A stretch of 64,000 bases of DNA, taken from contig NZ_JADMLG010000003.1 in NCBI RefSeq assembly GCF_015674855.1, positions 186,001-250,000 of the forward strand, written 5' to 3'. Position 1 is the first letter of the stretch, and the number at the start of each line of letters is the position of its first letter. Position numbers and translations under genes: made by a program. The DNA is from Nocardia bovistercoris (GTDB lineage Bacteria; Actinomycetota; Actinomycetes; Mycobacteriales; Mycobacteriaceae). Shown in pieces: positions 18,743 to 27,673 of the stretch. The notes under the pieces are model-generated. The model saw nothing but the letters and a program-made list of their open reading frames with translations. It did not search any database and was not told the origin of the DNA.

Positions 18743-19784
18743 TGAGGGGGATGTCGAGGGCCGTGAGGATGCCGGGGCGGGCGGCGACCACGGCGGGGAT
18801 GGCGTTGACGATGCGCATGCCGGTGGCGACCAGGGTGGCGACGTTGTGGTCGCCGCGTGGGCTGGAGGTGACCAGGTCGAGGGCGTAGCCGGGGTCGCCG
18901 GTGATCTCCACGCGGTAGGAGCCCTCGGGGTGGGCGGGTTGCGGCCATTCGGGGCACAGGTCGGGGCGCAGGCGGGTGATGTGCTCGACCGCGGTGACCA
19001 CCCGGTCGCCGACCATGCCGCGCACCTCGAATCGCAGTGCGGCGGCGGTGCCTTCGGCGATGCGGCCGGTCGCGATGTCGAAGGATTCGGGGGCGGGCAC
19101 TCGTTCGTAGACCTCGGTGACCTGGTCGAGGGTGACCCCGATCCCGGCCGCGAGCTGGCGCACCGCACCGCCCCAGGCCAGCGAAAGCACACCCGGCTGC
19201 AACAGCATCGGCACCTCGTCCAGCGGGCCGCCGAATCCCATGATGTCGAACATGACGGCGCGGTTGTCGTAGCTGGCGTAGTCGACGATCTCCAGGCAGC
19301 GCACCTGGTCGACGCGCAGGCAGGTGCCCGTCAGCGCGAGCGGCAGCAGGTCGTTGGCGAATCCGGGATCGATGCCGTTGACCCACAGCGACGCGCCACC
19401 CGCCTCGGCGGCCGCGCGCACCGGCCCGAGCAGGTCCTCCGGCAGCACGCCGAACGGGTATTGGAAGAAGACCGGCGCGCACGCCACCACATTGATGCCC
19501 GCGCTCAGCAGACGCTTCAGGTCCTCGATCGCCTCCATGAGCCGGTTGTCGGTCATCGAGCAGTACACGACGCAGTCCGGCCGCGCGGCCAGGATCGCGT
19601 CCGCGTCCTCGGTGGCGACGACGCCGACCGGATCGACACCGGCCAGTTCACCGGCGTCGCGGCCCGCCTTGGCCGGACCGGACACCCACACGCCCGCCAG
19701 TTCCAGCTCGGGATGCGCGATCACCCCCGCGAGCGCGTGCTTGCCGACATTGCCGGTGCCCCACTGCACCACGCGAAGAGTCAT
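18711..19784 (-). CDS. DapB-like NAD(P)-dependent dehydrogenase
   Basis: A 357-residue protein with a dinucleotide-binding start ([18 protein letters not shown]) and a dihydrodipicolinate-reductase-like C-terminal domain ([16 protein letters not shown]). Actinobacterial relatives are annotated as NAD(P)H-dependent amine dehydrogenases or DapB-like proteins; true lysine-pathway DapB is shorter, about 250 residues, and differs. Its start overlaps the SDR stop by four bases (ATGA), so both enzymes are made from one transcript and may act in sequence. Substrate unknown. Probably regulated by the divergent IclR protein. Confidence 0.82.
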   Translation of the reverse strand: MTLRVVQWGTGNVGKHALAGVIAHPELELAGVWVSGPAKAGRDAGELAGVDPVGVVATEDADAILAARPDCVVYCSMTDNRLMEAIEDLKRLLSAGINVVACAPVFFQYPFGVLPEDLLGPVRAAAEAGGASLWVNGIDPGFANDLLPLALTGTCLRVDQVRCLEIVDYASYDNRAVMFDIMGFGGPLDEVPMLLQPGVLSLAWGGAVRQLAAGIGVTLDQVTEVYERVPAPESFDIATGRIAEGTAAALRFEVRGMVGDRVVTAVEHITRLRPDLCPEWPQPAHPEGSYRVEITGDPGYALDLVTSSPRGDHNVATLVATGMRIVNAIPAVVAARPGILTALDIPLITAPAQRGVG

Positions 19785-20575
19785 GCCAGGTCTCCGATCG
19801 GGAGGTCGAGGTTGGGGGCGACGAGTCCGCCGTCGGGTTCGAGCACCTTGCCCGTGAGGTACTTGCCCGCGGGCGAGACGAGATAGAGGGCGGCGGCCGC
19901 GATGTCCTCGGGTTCGCCGAGCGCGCCGAGCGGAGTCTTGGATTCGAGTTCGGTGCGCATCGCGTCGTTGCTCGCGACGATCTCGAGCGCCGAAGTGCGA
20001 ATCGAGCCGGGGGCGATGGCGTTGACCCGGATGCGTGGATTCAGGTCGAGGGCGGCGAGCCGGGTGTAGTGCGCGAGCGCTGCTTTCGCGGTGCCGTAGG
20101 CGGCGAACGCTCGACCGGGCAGGCGACCCATGGTGGAGGTGATGTTCACGATCGAACCGCCGCCAGCGGTGGCGAGGATGTGCGGGACCGCCGCGCGCAC
20201 CAGCGCGTGCGCGGTGCCGACATTGAAGTCGAAGGCGTCGGCCATGGCTTTCGGGGTGGTGTCGAGCAGCGGGCACGGCATGGCGCCGCCGACATTGTTG
20301 ACCACGATGTCGAGCCTGCCGAACCGTTCGACGGCGACGTCGGCCAGACTCGCGACGGTGTCGACATCGCCGAGGTCGGCGGCGACCGTGTGGGCGGTGC
20401 GGCCGACAGCGGCCACTTGTGCGGCGACCTCGTCGAGCTGGGCGGCGGTGCGAGCCGCGATCACCACGTCGGCGCCCGCTTCGGCGAAGGCGACGGCGAT
20501 GGCGCGGCCCAGACCGCGACCCGCGCCGGTGACGACGGCTACTTTGTCGTCGATACGAAATCTGTCCAGGATCAT
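19781..20575 (-). CDS. Short-chain dehydrogenase/reductase (SDR)
   Basis: A 264-residue classical [15 protein letters not shown] binds the cofactor, NNVGG is the NNAG equivalent, the catalytic Ser is in NITSTMG, and YGTAK is the YxxxK motif. [13 protein letters not shown] follows as expected. The ATG at 20575 places the Rossmann motif near residue 16; the frame is open further upstream but would run through the operator. First gene of a two-gene operon with the DapB-like enzyme, divergent from the IclR gene across an inverted repeat at 20597-20627. Probably a hydroxyacyl or steroid-type alcohol dehydrogenase; exact substrate unknown. Confidence 0.9.
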   Translation of the reverse strand: MILDRFRIDDKVAVVTGAGRGLGRAIAVAFAEAGADVVIAARTAAQLDEVAAQVAAVGRTAHTVAADLGDVDTVASLADVAVERFGRLDIVVNNVGGAMPCPLLDTTPKAMADAFDFNVGTAHALVRAAVPHILATAGGGSIVNITSTMGRLPGRAFAAYGTAKAALAHYTRLAALDLNPRIRVNAIAPGSIRTSALEIVASNDAMRTELESKTPLGALGEPEDIAAAALYLVSPAGKYLTGKVLEPDGGLVAPNLDLPIGDLA

Positions 20576-20596
20576 GCGCTCCACCCATCCCGGCGA

Positions 20597-20627
20597 CGAA
20601 TATTCGACACCGCATGTCGTATATTCG
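20597..20627. promoter_or_regulatory. Probable IclR operator
   Basis: CGAATATTCGACA and TGTCGTATATTCG form an inverted repeat matching at 12 of 13 positions with a 5-base spacer. It is centred 37 bp upstream of the SDR start and about 60 bp upstream of the IclR start. Confidence 0.65.
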
Positions 20628-20672
20628 GCATCGTAGGAGTGCGCACCGAGCAAGCACAAGGGGTCGCAGCCA

Positions 20673-21956
20673 ATGGGCCACAGCACGACGGGACACAGTC
20701 GCACGGGCGACACCGACTCGAAGGACGGCCGATCGGATCACGAGCGGTCCGACGATGGTCGAGGCGTTCACGGTCGGATAGAGCCCGGCCGACCGAACTA
20801 CGACCGGGTCGAGCACAGCCGAACCGACCACGATCGACCGGACCACGACCGGGTCGATCACGGTCGAGCCGATTACCGCCGATTAGATGACGATCGGATA
20901 GATGACGATCGGATAGATGACGGTCGAGCAGATCACGGCCGAGCCGACCGTGATCAGCTGGAGCACAGCCGAACCGACCACGCCGAGACCGACCACAGCT
21001 GGACGGATCGGGGCCAGGCTGGTCACGGTCGAAGCGGTCTCGGGACTACAGCGCGTGGCCGCACGGACACGGCCGAGGTCGACCGCTCCCCTTCGCCACC
21101 GACCCGGCGGGTCGTGGAGATCGTGCAACTGCTGGCCACTGCGACCGAACCGCTCTCGGTCGCGAGCGTCGCCGACCGCCTCGACATCGCGCGCGCGACC
21201 GCGACGGCGATCCTGGCGGAACTCGACTCGGCGGGCTGGGTGGTGCGCGTCCCCCGTCGCGGCTACCGACTCCGCAGCGCACTCACCGGGCTGACCGGAA
21301 CGCCGCTGCCCGCGAGCGTCGGCGACATCCTGACCGCGCTCACCACCCGCACCGGCTGCGGCGCGACCCTGAGCCGCATCGCACCGGATCGGCTCACCGT
21401 GCTCGAAGTCCGCCACGGACCCGATCGCGTGGTGCCCGGCATCCCGGTCGGCCACCGCATTCCGCTGCGCTTCCCGGCGGGGGCAGGTGTCATGCCGTGG
21501 CGGGTGGCCGCCGAACAGAACGCCTGGCTGGCCGCGGCCGCGGAATCCGATCGGCGCGGGGCGGGCGCCTTGTTGAATCTGGTCCGAGCACGGGGTGTGG
21601 CGGTGTTCCGTCCGCGCGCCGACGACACCGGCATGGTCGATCTACTCGTGGATCTGCTCGGGTCGGCGGGAACCGAACTGCTGCAATCGAATCTGCGGAA
21701 TCGAGCGCTGCTGCAACTGGCGGAACTCACCGCGCGCCCTTACACCGCCGCCGAACTCGATTCCGACGAAGTACTGCCGCTGAGCTATCTCGCCGCACCG
21801 GTTTTCGACGCGAGCGGATCGGCCGCCTACGAGGTGCAACTCGGTCCGTTGCGCAGCTCGACGACCAGATCCGAACGCGACGGCTTCATCGCAGCGACCC
21901 GCGCGGCAGCCGAATCCCTCACGGCCGCAGGGATATCGGGCACCGCCCAGGCGTAA
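20673..21956 (+). CDS. IclR family regulator with repeat-built N-terminal extension
   Basis: A 427-residue regulator. The conserved part starts near residue 143 with the winged HTH ([17 protein letters not shown], then [19 protein letters not shown]), followed by a divergent effector-binding domain; typical family members are about 250-300 residues. Residues 6-120 consist of about 23 imperfect five-residue units of the form x-D-H-x-R (for example [15 protein letters not shown]), encoded by 15-bp repeats. No alternative ATG lies between the repeat and the HTH, so the extension is probably translated unless a GTG near 21110 is used. Likely regulates the divergent SDR/DapB-like pair and itself. 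Confidence 0.78.
   Translation: MGHSTTGHSRTGDTDSKDGRSDHERSDDGRGVHGRIEPGRPNYDRVEHSRTDHDRPDHDRVDHGRADYRRLDDDRIDDDRIDDGRADHGRADRDQLEHSRTDHAETDHSWTDRGQAGHGRSGLGTTARGRTDTAEVDRSPSPPTRRVVEIVQLLATATEPLSVASVADRLDIARATATAILAELDSAGWVVRVPRRGYRLRSALTGLTGTPLPASVGDILTALTTRTGCGATLSRIAPDRLTVLEVRHGPDRVVPGIPVGHRIPLRFPAGAGVMPWRVAAEQNAWLAAAAESDRRGAGALLNLVRARGVAVFRPRADDTGMVDLLVDLLGSAGTELLQSNLRNRALLQLAELTARPYTAAELDSDEVLPLSYLAAPVFDASGSAAYEVQLGPLRSSTTRSERDGFIAATRAAAESLTAAGISGTAQA
20688..21032 (+). repeat. Degenerate 15-bp tandem repeat (about 23 units)
   Basis: Units follow the pattern GA(C/T)CACG(A/G)(T/C)CGA(G/C)C(C/G), with two adjacent near-identical copies GATGACGATCGGATA. The period is exactly five codons and stays in phase for 345 bp. 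There are no spacers, so it is not a CRISPR array. Confidence 0.9.
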
Positions 21957-21959
21957 CTC

Positions 21960-22577
21960 TCAGGTATGACTCCAAATAGGCACGGCGCGTTCCTCCGGCA
22001 CCGCCCAGCGCCGGTCGAACAGCCAGACCATGCCATCGCCCGCGGCGGCCATCCGGAAGGCGAGCGCCTCACCGAAGACCGCACCGAGTCCACGCGCGTC
22101 GGTCTTGCCCATCTCGAGGTAGACGACTTGCGTGGCGCGGGCCAGCCGGGCACGCACCCGGTCGGGACCCGGCCCGATGGCCGCGGGCAGCCGGTCCGAG
22201 AGCACCTCGGCGATGTCGTTCTCCGCCGCCGCGCCGGTCACCGCCCTGATCTGTAGATGCGGCCCGGCAGGCTTCCACCGCACTTCGATCTCGGCGCCGT
22301 GGCGCTCGATCCGAAGATTGGGGGTCGCCGTCTCCAGGGCGCGCGCGGCCTCTTCGTCGGTGTCGAAGACCGCTTCCGCGAGGGGCCGCAGATCCACGGC
22401 CGCCAATTCCTCGCGCATATCCTTCACATCGAGTTCGATGCGACTTTCGCAGTACACGCTGATCCACTCCGCCACGGGCACACCGTACCCCGCGGCGCAC
22501 ACCGGCACCGTTTTCGTGACATAGTCGTATATCACTATCGCCCAACGGAATTCATCGGATGAGCGGTGCATCTGCAC
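21960..22577 (-). CDS. Hypothetical protein
   Basis: A protein of up to 205 residues; a GTG at 22475 (beginning MAEWISVYCESRIELDV) would give 171 and looks more like a natural N-terminus. It has mixed alpha/beta composition, no signal peptide and no membrane segment. KDMREELAAVDLRPLAEAVF and WKPAGPHLQIRAVTG are the most ordered-looking segments. I do not recognise a family. The stop lies 3 bp from the convergent IclR stop. Codon usage is typical of the neighbours, which supports it as a real gene. Confidence 0.6.
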   Translation of the reverse strand: MQMHRSSDEFRWAIVIYDYVTKTVPVCAAGYGVPVAEWISVYCESRIELDVKDMREELAAVDLRPLAEAVFDTDEEAARALETATPNLRIERHGAEIEVRWKPAGPHLQIRAVTGAAAENDIAEVLSDRLPAAIGPGPDRVRARLARATQVVYLEMGKTDARGLGAVFGEALAFRMAAAGDGMVWLFDRRWAVPEERAVPIWSHT

Positions 22578-23174
22578 GTACGTTCGGACTGCGGGAACAG
22601 GTGCGGACAGCCCTCGCGAACCCGGTGACCTGGCGAAATCCAGCCTTCGACGTCGAATTCGATATTGCTACGGATATCGCGCGTCACGACCGGAACGGCG
22701 TGGCGATCGGCGCGTCGTGCCGTGAAGAATTACGGTCCAGGGGGCTTGACAATCGCTCCGCGAGAATCCGCCCGGTTCGTACCATTCGGCGCCGGCGGCG
22801 CGACGCCCGCGAACACGGAAGCAACCAGTGTCTCATCCCGACGTCCGCGCCGCCACGGGGACCGCCGGGCAACCCACACGGCGAATACGCGAAAGTCGCC
22901 ACGCTTGTATACGGCGACGGAAACCGTGGAGCGACAACGGGTAGTAACGCGCCGAACCACCGAAAACCGTTCCAGTACAAACAGATCGCGACTACCCACG
23001 AGGCCGGGGAGTGCGTAGTCGGTGACATCTCCGGTCACCACATCGGGTATCCGCGCGATGTGGGCCTCGCGGCGACAGCTCACCGTCGAGGATCTCGCAC
23101 TAACCCCCGGGATCCGACCCACTCGCACACCGCGTCGATCCGCGCGATCCCGAGGACGCGGGGCGCCTGCTCGC
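22578..23174. other. Gene-free region
   Basis: About 600 bp, less GC-rich than the flanks, between the hypothetical gene and the convergently ending TetR gene. Open frames exist on both strands but show no codon bias and encode Arg/Pro/Thr-rich nonsense-like sequence. I find no RNA gene, repeat or recognisable remnant. Confidence 0.5.
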
Positions 23175-23783
23175 TTACCGCGGGCGCACTCGGTCGGTCT
23201 CGGGCGACGCCGGGCGAGTGATCGCGCGCACCATGTCCGCGACCAGCCCCCTGGTCTGTTCCACATCGGCCGCACCCAGCGCGGGGGCGGCGACCACGAC
23301 CCGCATCACCCCGAGTCCGAGCAGCAGCGCGCCGACCATTTCCGCGCGCAGAGCGGCGTCGGATCCACCGAGGCGTTCGGCGAATTCCCGCAGGTAGTCC
23401 TCGCACAGTCGGCTGCGCAGCTGGTCGCGGACGGATTGCAGGCCCGAGGAGCGCAACATCGCCAACAACGGATGTTCGCCGCCGAATTCGGGCCATTCGT
23501 CGAAGACCACTTCGCGCAGCAGTTCGTCGGCGATGTGCACGACGGGGCGGTGCGGGTCGGCGTGCGCGGCGCGCGGGATCTCCACCCGCATGGCCTCGGC
23601 GTAGAGCTTTTCCTTCGCGCCGAAGTAGCGGAACAGCAGCGCCGGGTCGACGCCGACGTCGGCGGCGATATCGCGCACCTTGGTGGCCTCGAATCCGTTG
23701 CGGGCGAATCGGATGCGCGCGGCATCGAGCAGTGCGGCGCGGGTCGCGACCCGGTCGCGGCGGCGCGGTGGGGCGTCGGTCAT
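23175..23783 (-). CDS. TetR family transcriptional regulator
   Basis: A 202-residue regulator with a canonical N-terminal HTH (RAALLDAARIRFARNGFEA, then VRDIAADVGVDPALLFRYFG) and a variable ligand-binding domain. It is divergent from the SDR gene at 23903; a 20-bp inverted repeat lies between them at 23795-23814. The arrangement suggests repression of the SDR gene and of itself. Ligand unknown. Confidence 0.9.
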   Translation of the reverse strand: MTDAPPRRRDRVATRAALLDAARIRFARNGFEATKVRDIAADVGVDPALLFRYFGAKEKLYAEAMRVEIPRAAHADPHRPVVHIADELLREVVFDEWPEFGGEHPLLAMLRSSGLQSVRDQLRSRLCEDYLREFAERLGGSDAALRAEMVGALLLGLGVMRVVVAAPALGAADVEQTRGLVADMVRAITRPASPETDRVRPR

Positions 23784-23794
23784 CCTGTCACCCT

Positions 23795-23814
23795 AAGTCA
23801 TCAGTTGTTGACTT
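23795..23814. promoter_or_regulatory. Probable TetR operator
   Basis: AAGTCATCAGTTGTTGACTT is an inverted repeat (AAGTCA / TGACTT, 16 of 20 positions symmetric) 12 bp upstream of the TetR start and within the divergent SDR promoter region. Confidence 0.6.
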
Positions 23815-23902
23815 GTCGTGCGCGGCGTTCCTAACGTCTCCCCCATCCGGCCGCGCAGCCCGCGGCGACATTCCGGAAGCGTTCCAGGAGAGGCGATTCA
23901 CC

Positions 23903-24739
23903 ATGCGCACCTACGTGATCACCGGCGGCACCGACGGCATCGGCAAGGGCCTCGGCCTGCGCCTGCTCGCCCGCGGCGACCGGGTCTTCGCCGTCGCGAG
24001 CGGCGCCGAGAAGGGCGCGGCCTTCCTGCGCGATGCCGAGGCGATCGACGCCGGGGAACGCGCGCACTTCCTGCGCGCGGACCTGAGCACCCTCGCAGGC
24101 ATGCGGGCGGTCCCGCAGCGGGTCGGCGAACACAGCGACACCGTGGACGGACTCGTCTTCGGCGCTCAACGCTTCCGTCCGCGCCGCGAGGAAACCGTCG
24201 ACGGCTTCGAATTCACCTTCGCGCTCGGCTATTTGAGCCGCTACGTCCTCGGACACGCGTTCGTCCCCGCGCTGGAGCGGGCCGCGGCGCCGGTGATCAT
24301 GAGTGTCGCCGGTTCCGGCGGCCTGCCCGGCACCATCTTCTGGGACGACCCGCAACTGCGGTCCGGCTATCGCGGTATGCGGGCGGCCATGCAGGCTTCA
24401 CGCTGCATCGACCTGCTCGGCGTGCGGTTCCCGCACCGCCACCCCGGCGCACGCACCCGCTATGTGCTCTACAACCCGCTGTTCACCCGCACCGCGATGG
24501 CCGATCCGCTGCCGACCGTGCCGCGCCTGATCAGCAAGGCCGCCGCGACCCTCTTCGCCCAGCCGGTGTCCGAGGCCGTCGTGCCCATTCTCCGACTCGT
24601 GGACGAGCCGCCTGCCGAAGCCGTCAGCGCCTTCCGCCGACGCACGCCGATCCCGTTGACCGGCAGGAACTTCGACCCCGAGTCCGCGAGCAGACTGGAC
24701 GCGCTCACCGCGACACTGCTCGGCGAACCGCGGGTTTGA
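23903..24739 (+). CDS. Atypical SDR family protein
   Basis: A 278-residue Rossmann protein. TGGTDGIGKGLGLRLL is a clear NAD(P)-binding start and LRADLSTLAGM follows as in retinol-dehydrogenase-like SDRs. The active site is unusual: after the Ser region (SVAGSGG), the expected YxxxK is YRGMR, with Arg in place of Lys. It may use a modified mechanism or have lost activity. The start at 23903 follows CAGGAGAGGCGATTCACC. Divergent from and probably controlled by the TetR gene. Confidence 0.82.
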   Translation: MRTYVITGGTDGIGKGLGLRLLARGDRVFAVASGAEKGAAFLRDAEAIDAGERAHFLRADLSTLAGMRAVPQRVGEHSDTVDGLVFGAQRFRPRREETVDGFEFTFALGYLSRYVLGHAFVPALERAAAPVIMSVAGSGGLPGTIFWDDPQLRSGYRGMRAAMQASRCIDLLGVRFPHRHPGARTRYVLYNPLFTRTAMADPLPTVPRLISKAAATLFAQPVSEAVVPILRLVDEPPAEAVSAFRRRTPIPLTGRNFDPESASRLDALTATLLGEPRV

Positions 24740-24839
24740 CGCGAATCCTCGCCTTCCCGAAATCGTGGTCGCGTGCGAAGATTCGGGGTTGTTCGAGCGT
24801 CGAGACACGGCGCGAACCGGACGCCCACGGAGGGAACCG

Positions 24840-25316
24840 ATGTCGACACTCACGCTGACCAGCGACAACTTCGCAGAGATCGTCAACCGCAACGCGATCG
24901 TGCTCGTCGACTGGTGGGCGGGCTGGTGCGGACCGTGCCGTCAGTTCGCGCCGGTTTACGAGGCGTCCTCGAACGAGCACCCCGAGATCGTGTACGGCAA
25001 AGTCGACACCGAGGCCGAACCGGAACTGACGGCCATGGCCCAGGTCGACCGCTTCCCCACCCTGATGGCGTTCCGCGAGGGCATCATCGTCTTCTCCCAG
25101 CCGGGATTCCTGCACGCCGCCGCCTTGGAGGAGGTCGTACAGCACATCCGCTGGCTCGACATGGACGCCGTGCGCGCCGCCGCCGAACAGTCCGACTCGG
25201 GCGCGCGGGACTCGGTCCCCGCGCATATCGATGCGGCGACGGCGGCGGTACCGGCCGCACGCGTACTCGCGGGGCCTGCGACCGGACCGGTCACCTACGG
25301 CTGGCCGGGTTTGTGA
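24840..25316 (+). CDS. Thioredoxin-fold protein
   Basis: A 158-residue protein. The redox motif WCGPC sits in WWAGWCGPCRQFAP (near residue 30), and the cis-proline in RFPTLMAFREG. The first 110 residues form the thioredoxin domain, a reductant of protein disulfides in the cytoplasm; the last 45 residues are Ala-rich and not part of the fold. GGAGGG lies just upstream of the ATG. trxB is not nearby, so it is an accessory thioredoxin. Confidence 0.9.
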   Translation: MSTLTLTSDNFAEIVNRNAIVLVDWWAGWCGPCRQFAPVYEASSNEHPEIVYGKVDTEAEPELTAMAQVDRFPTLMAFREGIIVFSQPGFLHAAALEEVVQHIRWLDMDAVRAAAEQSDSGARDSVPAHIDAATAAVPAARVLAGPATGPVTYGWPGL

Positions 25317-25323
25317 GGCGCGC

Positions 25324-26229
25324 TCACCCTTCGCGGTCGTCGGACTCACGATCGGCGGATCCACGGCCTGCGGATTCGCGATCGTCGTACTCGCGGCCGA
25401 CGGACTCGTAGGTTTCGGGATCGAGGGCAAGCAGCGCGTCCAGGCGCGCGAAGGGATCACCTGCGTCGAAATCGGCCGATTCCCAGTCGGTCGACCCGGC
25501 CCGCTCGGCCGCGATACGCCGCACATCGGGCTCCAGCGCGCTCGACTCCACCGTCTCCGCACCGCTCGATTCGAAGGCAGCGGGATCAACGGCAAGCAGC
25601 GCGTCCAAGCGCGCGAAGGGGTCCGAGGTGTCGCATGCGGCGTTGTCGAGCATGGCAGCGTCCGAACCGGACCGCTCGTGTCGACCGGTCGGGAGCATTC
25701 CGGTGGGTGTGGATCGCTCGATCTCGCCCAACTCGGCGGACCTTCCCGAGTCGGCGAACTCCGTCACGCTCGGTGTCTCGGCATCCGCGAGCAGCGCGTC
25801 GGCACGGGTGAGCGCATCGTCGAGCGCGCCCGTCATGAGTTCAACCACATCGAATCCGTCCAGCAGATCGGCGAGTTCGCCGCGCACGGCTTCCAGTTCG
25901 GCAACGGCGGGATCGACCCGTGACCAGACCACCCGCTCGCACCACCACGGGTCGCGATCGATCCAGGCGAAGAGGATGTCGCGCAGCATGATCGCGTCAC
26001 CGGTGTAGAGCTCGAATTCGTCGGCGTCGGGGCCGCAGCGGTGGGTGAGCCGGAACATCTCGCCGGGCAGTAGGCGCGCCGTGATCCACTCGTCCGGACC
26101 GCGCGCCACCTCGAGATGCGGCTCGCGCCGTGCCGCGCCGTCGAACAACTCGTCCAGTACCGGTTCGGTCAGCGCGGGCAGTTCGGATCCGTCCTCGGTG
26201 CGGATCCGGATACCGGATTCCTCGCTCAC
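25324..26229 (-). CDS. Hypothetical protein with duplicated DPFARLDALLA motif
   Basis: A 301-residue protein I do not recognise. The N-terminal half is ordered-looking and acidic (EWITARLLPGEMFRLTHRCG, then LRDILFAWIDRDPWWCE). The C-terminal half is low-complexity and contains two copies of a motif, SDPFARLDALLAVDP and GDPFARLDALLALDP, about 55 residues apart. The extreme C-terminus consists of RESxD-like pentamers from a 15-bp repeat. GTG 26229 is chosen because the frame upstream loses coding character and the divergent MDMPI gene begins at 26333. No signal peptide or membrane segment. Confidence 0.6.
   Translation of the reverse strand: MSEESGIRIRTEDGSELPALTEPVLDELFDGAARREPHLEVARGPDEWITARLLPGEMFRLTHRCGPDADEFELYTGDAIMLRDILFAWIDRDPWWCERVVWSRVDPAVAELEAVRGELADLLDGFDVVELMTGALDDALTRADALLADAETPSVTEFADSGRSAELGEIERSTPTGMLPTGRHERSGSDAAMLDNAACDTSDPFARLDALLAVDPAAFESSGAETVESSALEPDVRRIAAERAGSTDWESADFDAGDPFARLDALLALDPETYESVGREYDDRESAGRGSADRESDDREG
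25327..25416 (-). repeat. 15-bp degenerate tandem repeat at a gene's 3' end
   Basis: Six units of the plus-strand form GGA(C/T)TC(A/G)CG(A/G)(T/C)CG(G/T)C lie in phase with the codons of the hypothetical gene, encoding RESDD, RGSAD, RESAG and REYDD on the minus strand. Confidence 0.8.
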
Positions 26230-26332
26230 CGCGACCAGTGTGCCGCATCGACCACACCGCCTGCGCGGCGACCGATGAATGGCGGCTCCGAATACCGTCC
26301 GATCGGGTGGGGACCACGACGAGAGGACAACT

Positions 26333-26962
26333 GTGACCGAAACCGAGATCCGCGAGCAGATCGCGGCGCAACGCGGTGAACTGGCCGATCTGCTCGACGA
26401 GCTCGACGCGCGGGATTGGGCGGCGCCGAGCCTGTGCGAGGGCTGGCGGGTCAGGGAGGTGCTCGCCCACATGACCATGCCGTTCCGGCTGTCCACACCA
26501 CGTTTCGTACTCGACATGATCACCGCGCGCGGCAATTTCGACCGCATGGCCGATCGCGCGGCCCGCCGCGACACCTCGACCCGCACCGACGCCGAACTGC
26601 TGGCATGCCTGCGCGAGAACGCCGACCATCCGTGGAAACCGCCGGGCGGCGGTTTCGCGGGCGCGCTGAGTCACGATGTCATCCACGGGCTCGACATCAC
26701 CGTCGCCCTCGGCATCGACCGGGTGGTGCCGCCCGAACGAATGCGCCACGTTCTCGACGCGAATTCCGCGCGCAGTGTCCGATACTTCGGCGTCGATCTG
26801 CGCGGCGTCGAATTGCGGGCCGACGACATCGACTGGACCTACGGCTCCGGGGCGCCGCTGACGGGTCGCGCTCAGGATCTGCTGCTCGTGCTCTGCGGTC
26901 GCCGCCTGCCGCCCGGTCACCTGCGCGGCGCGGCGGCGTGGCGGTTCACCAGGGAGGCCTGA
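26333..26962 (+). CDS. Maleylpyruvate isomerase family (mycothiol-dependent, DinB-like) protein
   Basis: A 209-residue protein of the DinB_2/MDMPI superfamily, four-helix-bundle metalloenzymes that use mycothiol for isomerisation or thiol transfer. The hallmark LCEGWRVREVLAHM occurs near residue 45, with the first metal-ligand histidine. ALSHDVIHGLDITVALG supplies the further histidines. The substrate is unknown; the family also includes detoxification S-transferases. GTG 26333 follows GAGAGGA at good spacing. It precedes another DinB-like gene on the same strand. Confidence 0.85.
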   Translation: MTETEIREQIAAQRGELADLLDELDARDWAAPSLCEGWRVREVLAHMTMPFRLSTPRFVLDMITARGNFDRMADRAARRDTSTRTDAELLACLRENADHPWKPPGGGFAGALSHDVIHGLDITVALGIDRVVPPERMRHVLDANSARSVRYFGVDLRGVELRADDIDWTYGSGAPLTGRAQDLLLVLCGRRLPPGHLRGAAAWRFTREA

Positions 26963-27025
26963 ATCCGCCCCGGCCGCCGGGAAATTCGGAGGAGTTCGAC
27001 GCGGCGTCCGACTACCCTCACAACG

Positions 27026-27541
27026 GTGACCTGGACGGCTCCGCGGGTCGAGCGAGGTCCGGCGCCCACGCTCGGCGACGAACGCACCCTGCTGCGCGGC
27101 TGGCTCGATCACCATCGGGCGACGTTGCTGTCGAAATGCGCCGGGCTCGACGCCGACCAGCTGCGGTCGCGTCCGGTGCCACCTTCGCGATTGAGCCTGC
27201 TGGGGTTGGTCCGCCACCTCGCCGAATGCGAGCGCGGCTGGTTCCGCATCGCCGCGGCGGGTGTGCGGCTGGACTATGTCTACTGTTCGGAAGCGGATCC
27301 GGACGCCGACTTCGACAATGTCGACGCCGCCGAACCGGAGGCGGATCTCACGCGCTATCGCGAGGAGATCGCCGCCGCCGATCGCGCGATGGAAGGACTG
27401 GCACTCGATCACATCTTCGTCTTCGCCGACCGCTCCTACACCGTGCGCTGGGTCTATCTGCACATGATCGAGGAGTACGCGCGCCACAACGGCCACGCCG
27501 ATCTGCTGCGCGAACGCATCGACGGCGTCACCGGTCGCTGA
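27026..27541 (+). CDS. DUF664 / DinB family protein
   Basis: A 171-residue DinB-superfamily protein. LLGLVRHLAECERGWF and the C-terminal HMIEEYARHNGHADLLRE carry the three conserved histidines of the metal site. Family members are probable thiol transferases in mycothiol-containing bacteria; most are uncharacterised. The GTG start has no convincing close ribosome-binding site (the GGAGG lies about 35 bp upstream), so leaderless translation is possible. It lies 63 bp after the MDMPI-like gene and may share its transcript. Confidence 0.85.
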   Translation: MTWTAPRVERGPAPTLGDERTLLRGWLDHHRATLLSKCAGLDADQLRSRPVPPSRLSLLGLVRHLAECERGWFRIAAAGVRLDYVYCSEADPDADFDNVDAAEPEADLTRYREEIAAADRAMEGLALDHIFVFADRSYTVRWVYLHMIEEYARHNGHADLLRERIDGVTGR

Positions 27542-27673
27542 GCGCCCCGAACCGGGGATCTACCCGCGGTTTCGCCACGAACTCCGGCGATGGGCTGGAT
27601 GATGGGCCGCAGTGGCGCACGCGCGCCGTCCGAGTTCGTGACCGCTCCGTCCCACCGTACGGAAGGAACGAAG

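Noticed and set aside
20688..21032. Possible CRISPR array in the IclR gene.
   Set aside because: Units are 15 bp, contiguous, degenerate and in phase with codons, with no spacers and no cas genes nearby.
22559..23221. A 220-codon plus-strand open frame as a gene.
   Set aside because: Composition is Arg/Thr/Pro-rich without codon bias, it overlaps the TetR gene's end, and no family is recognisable.
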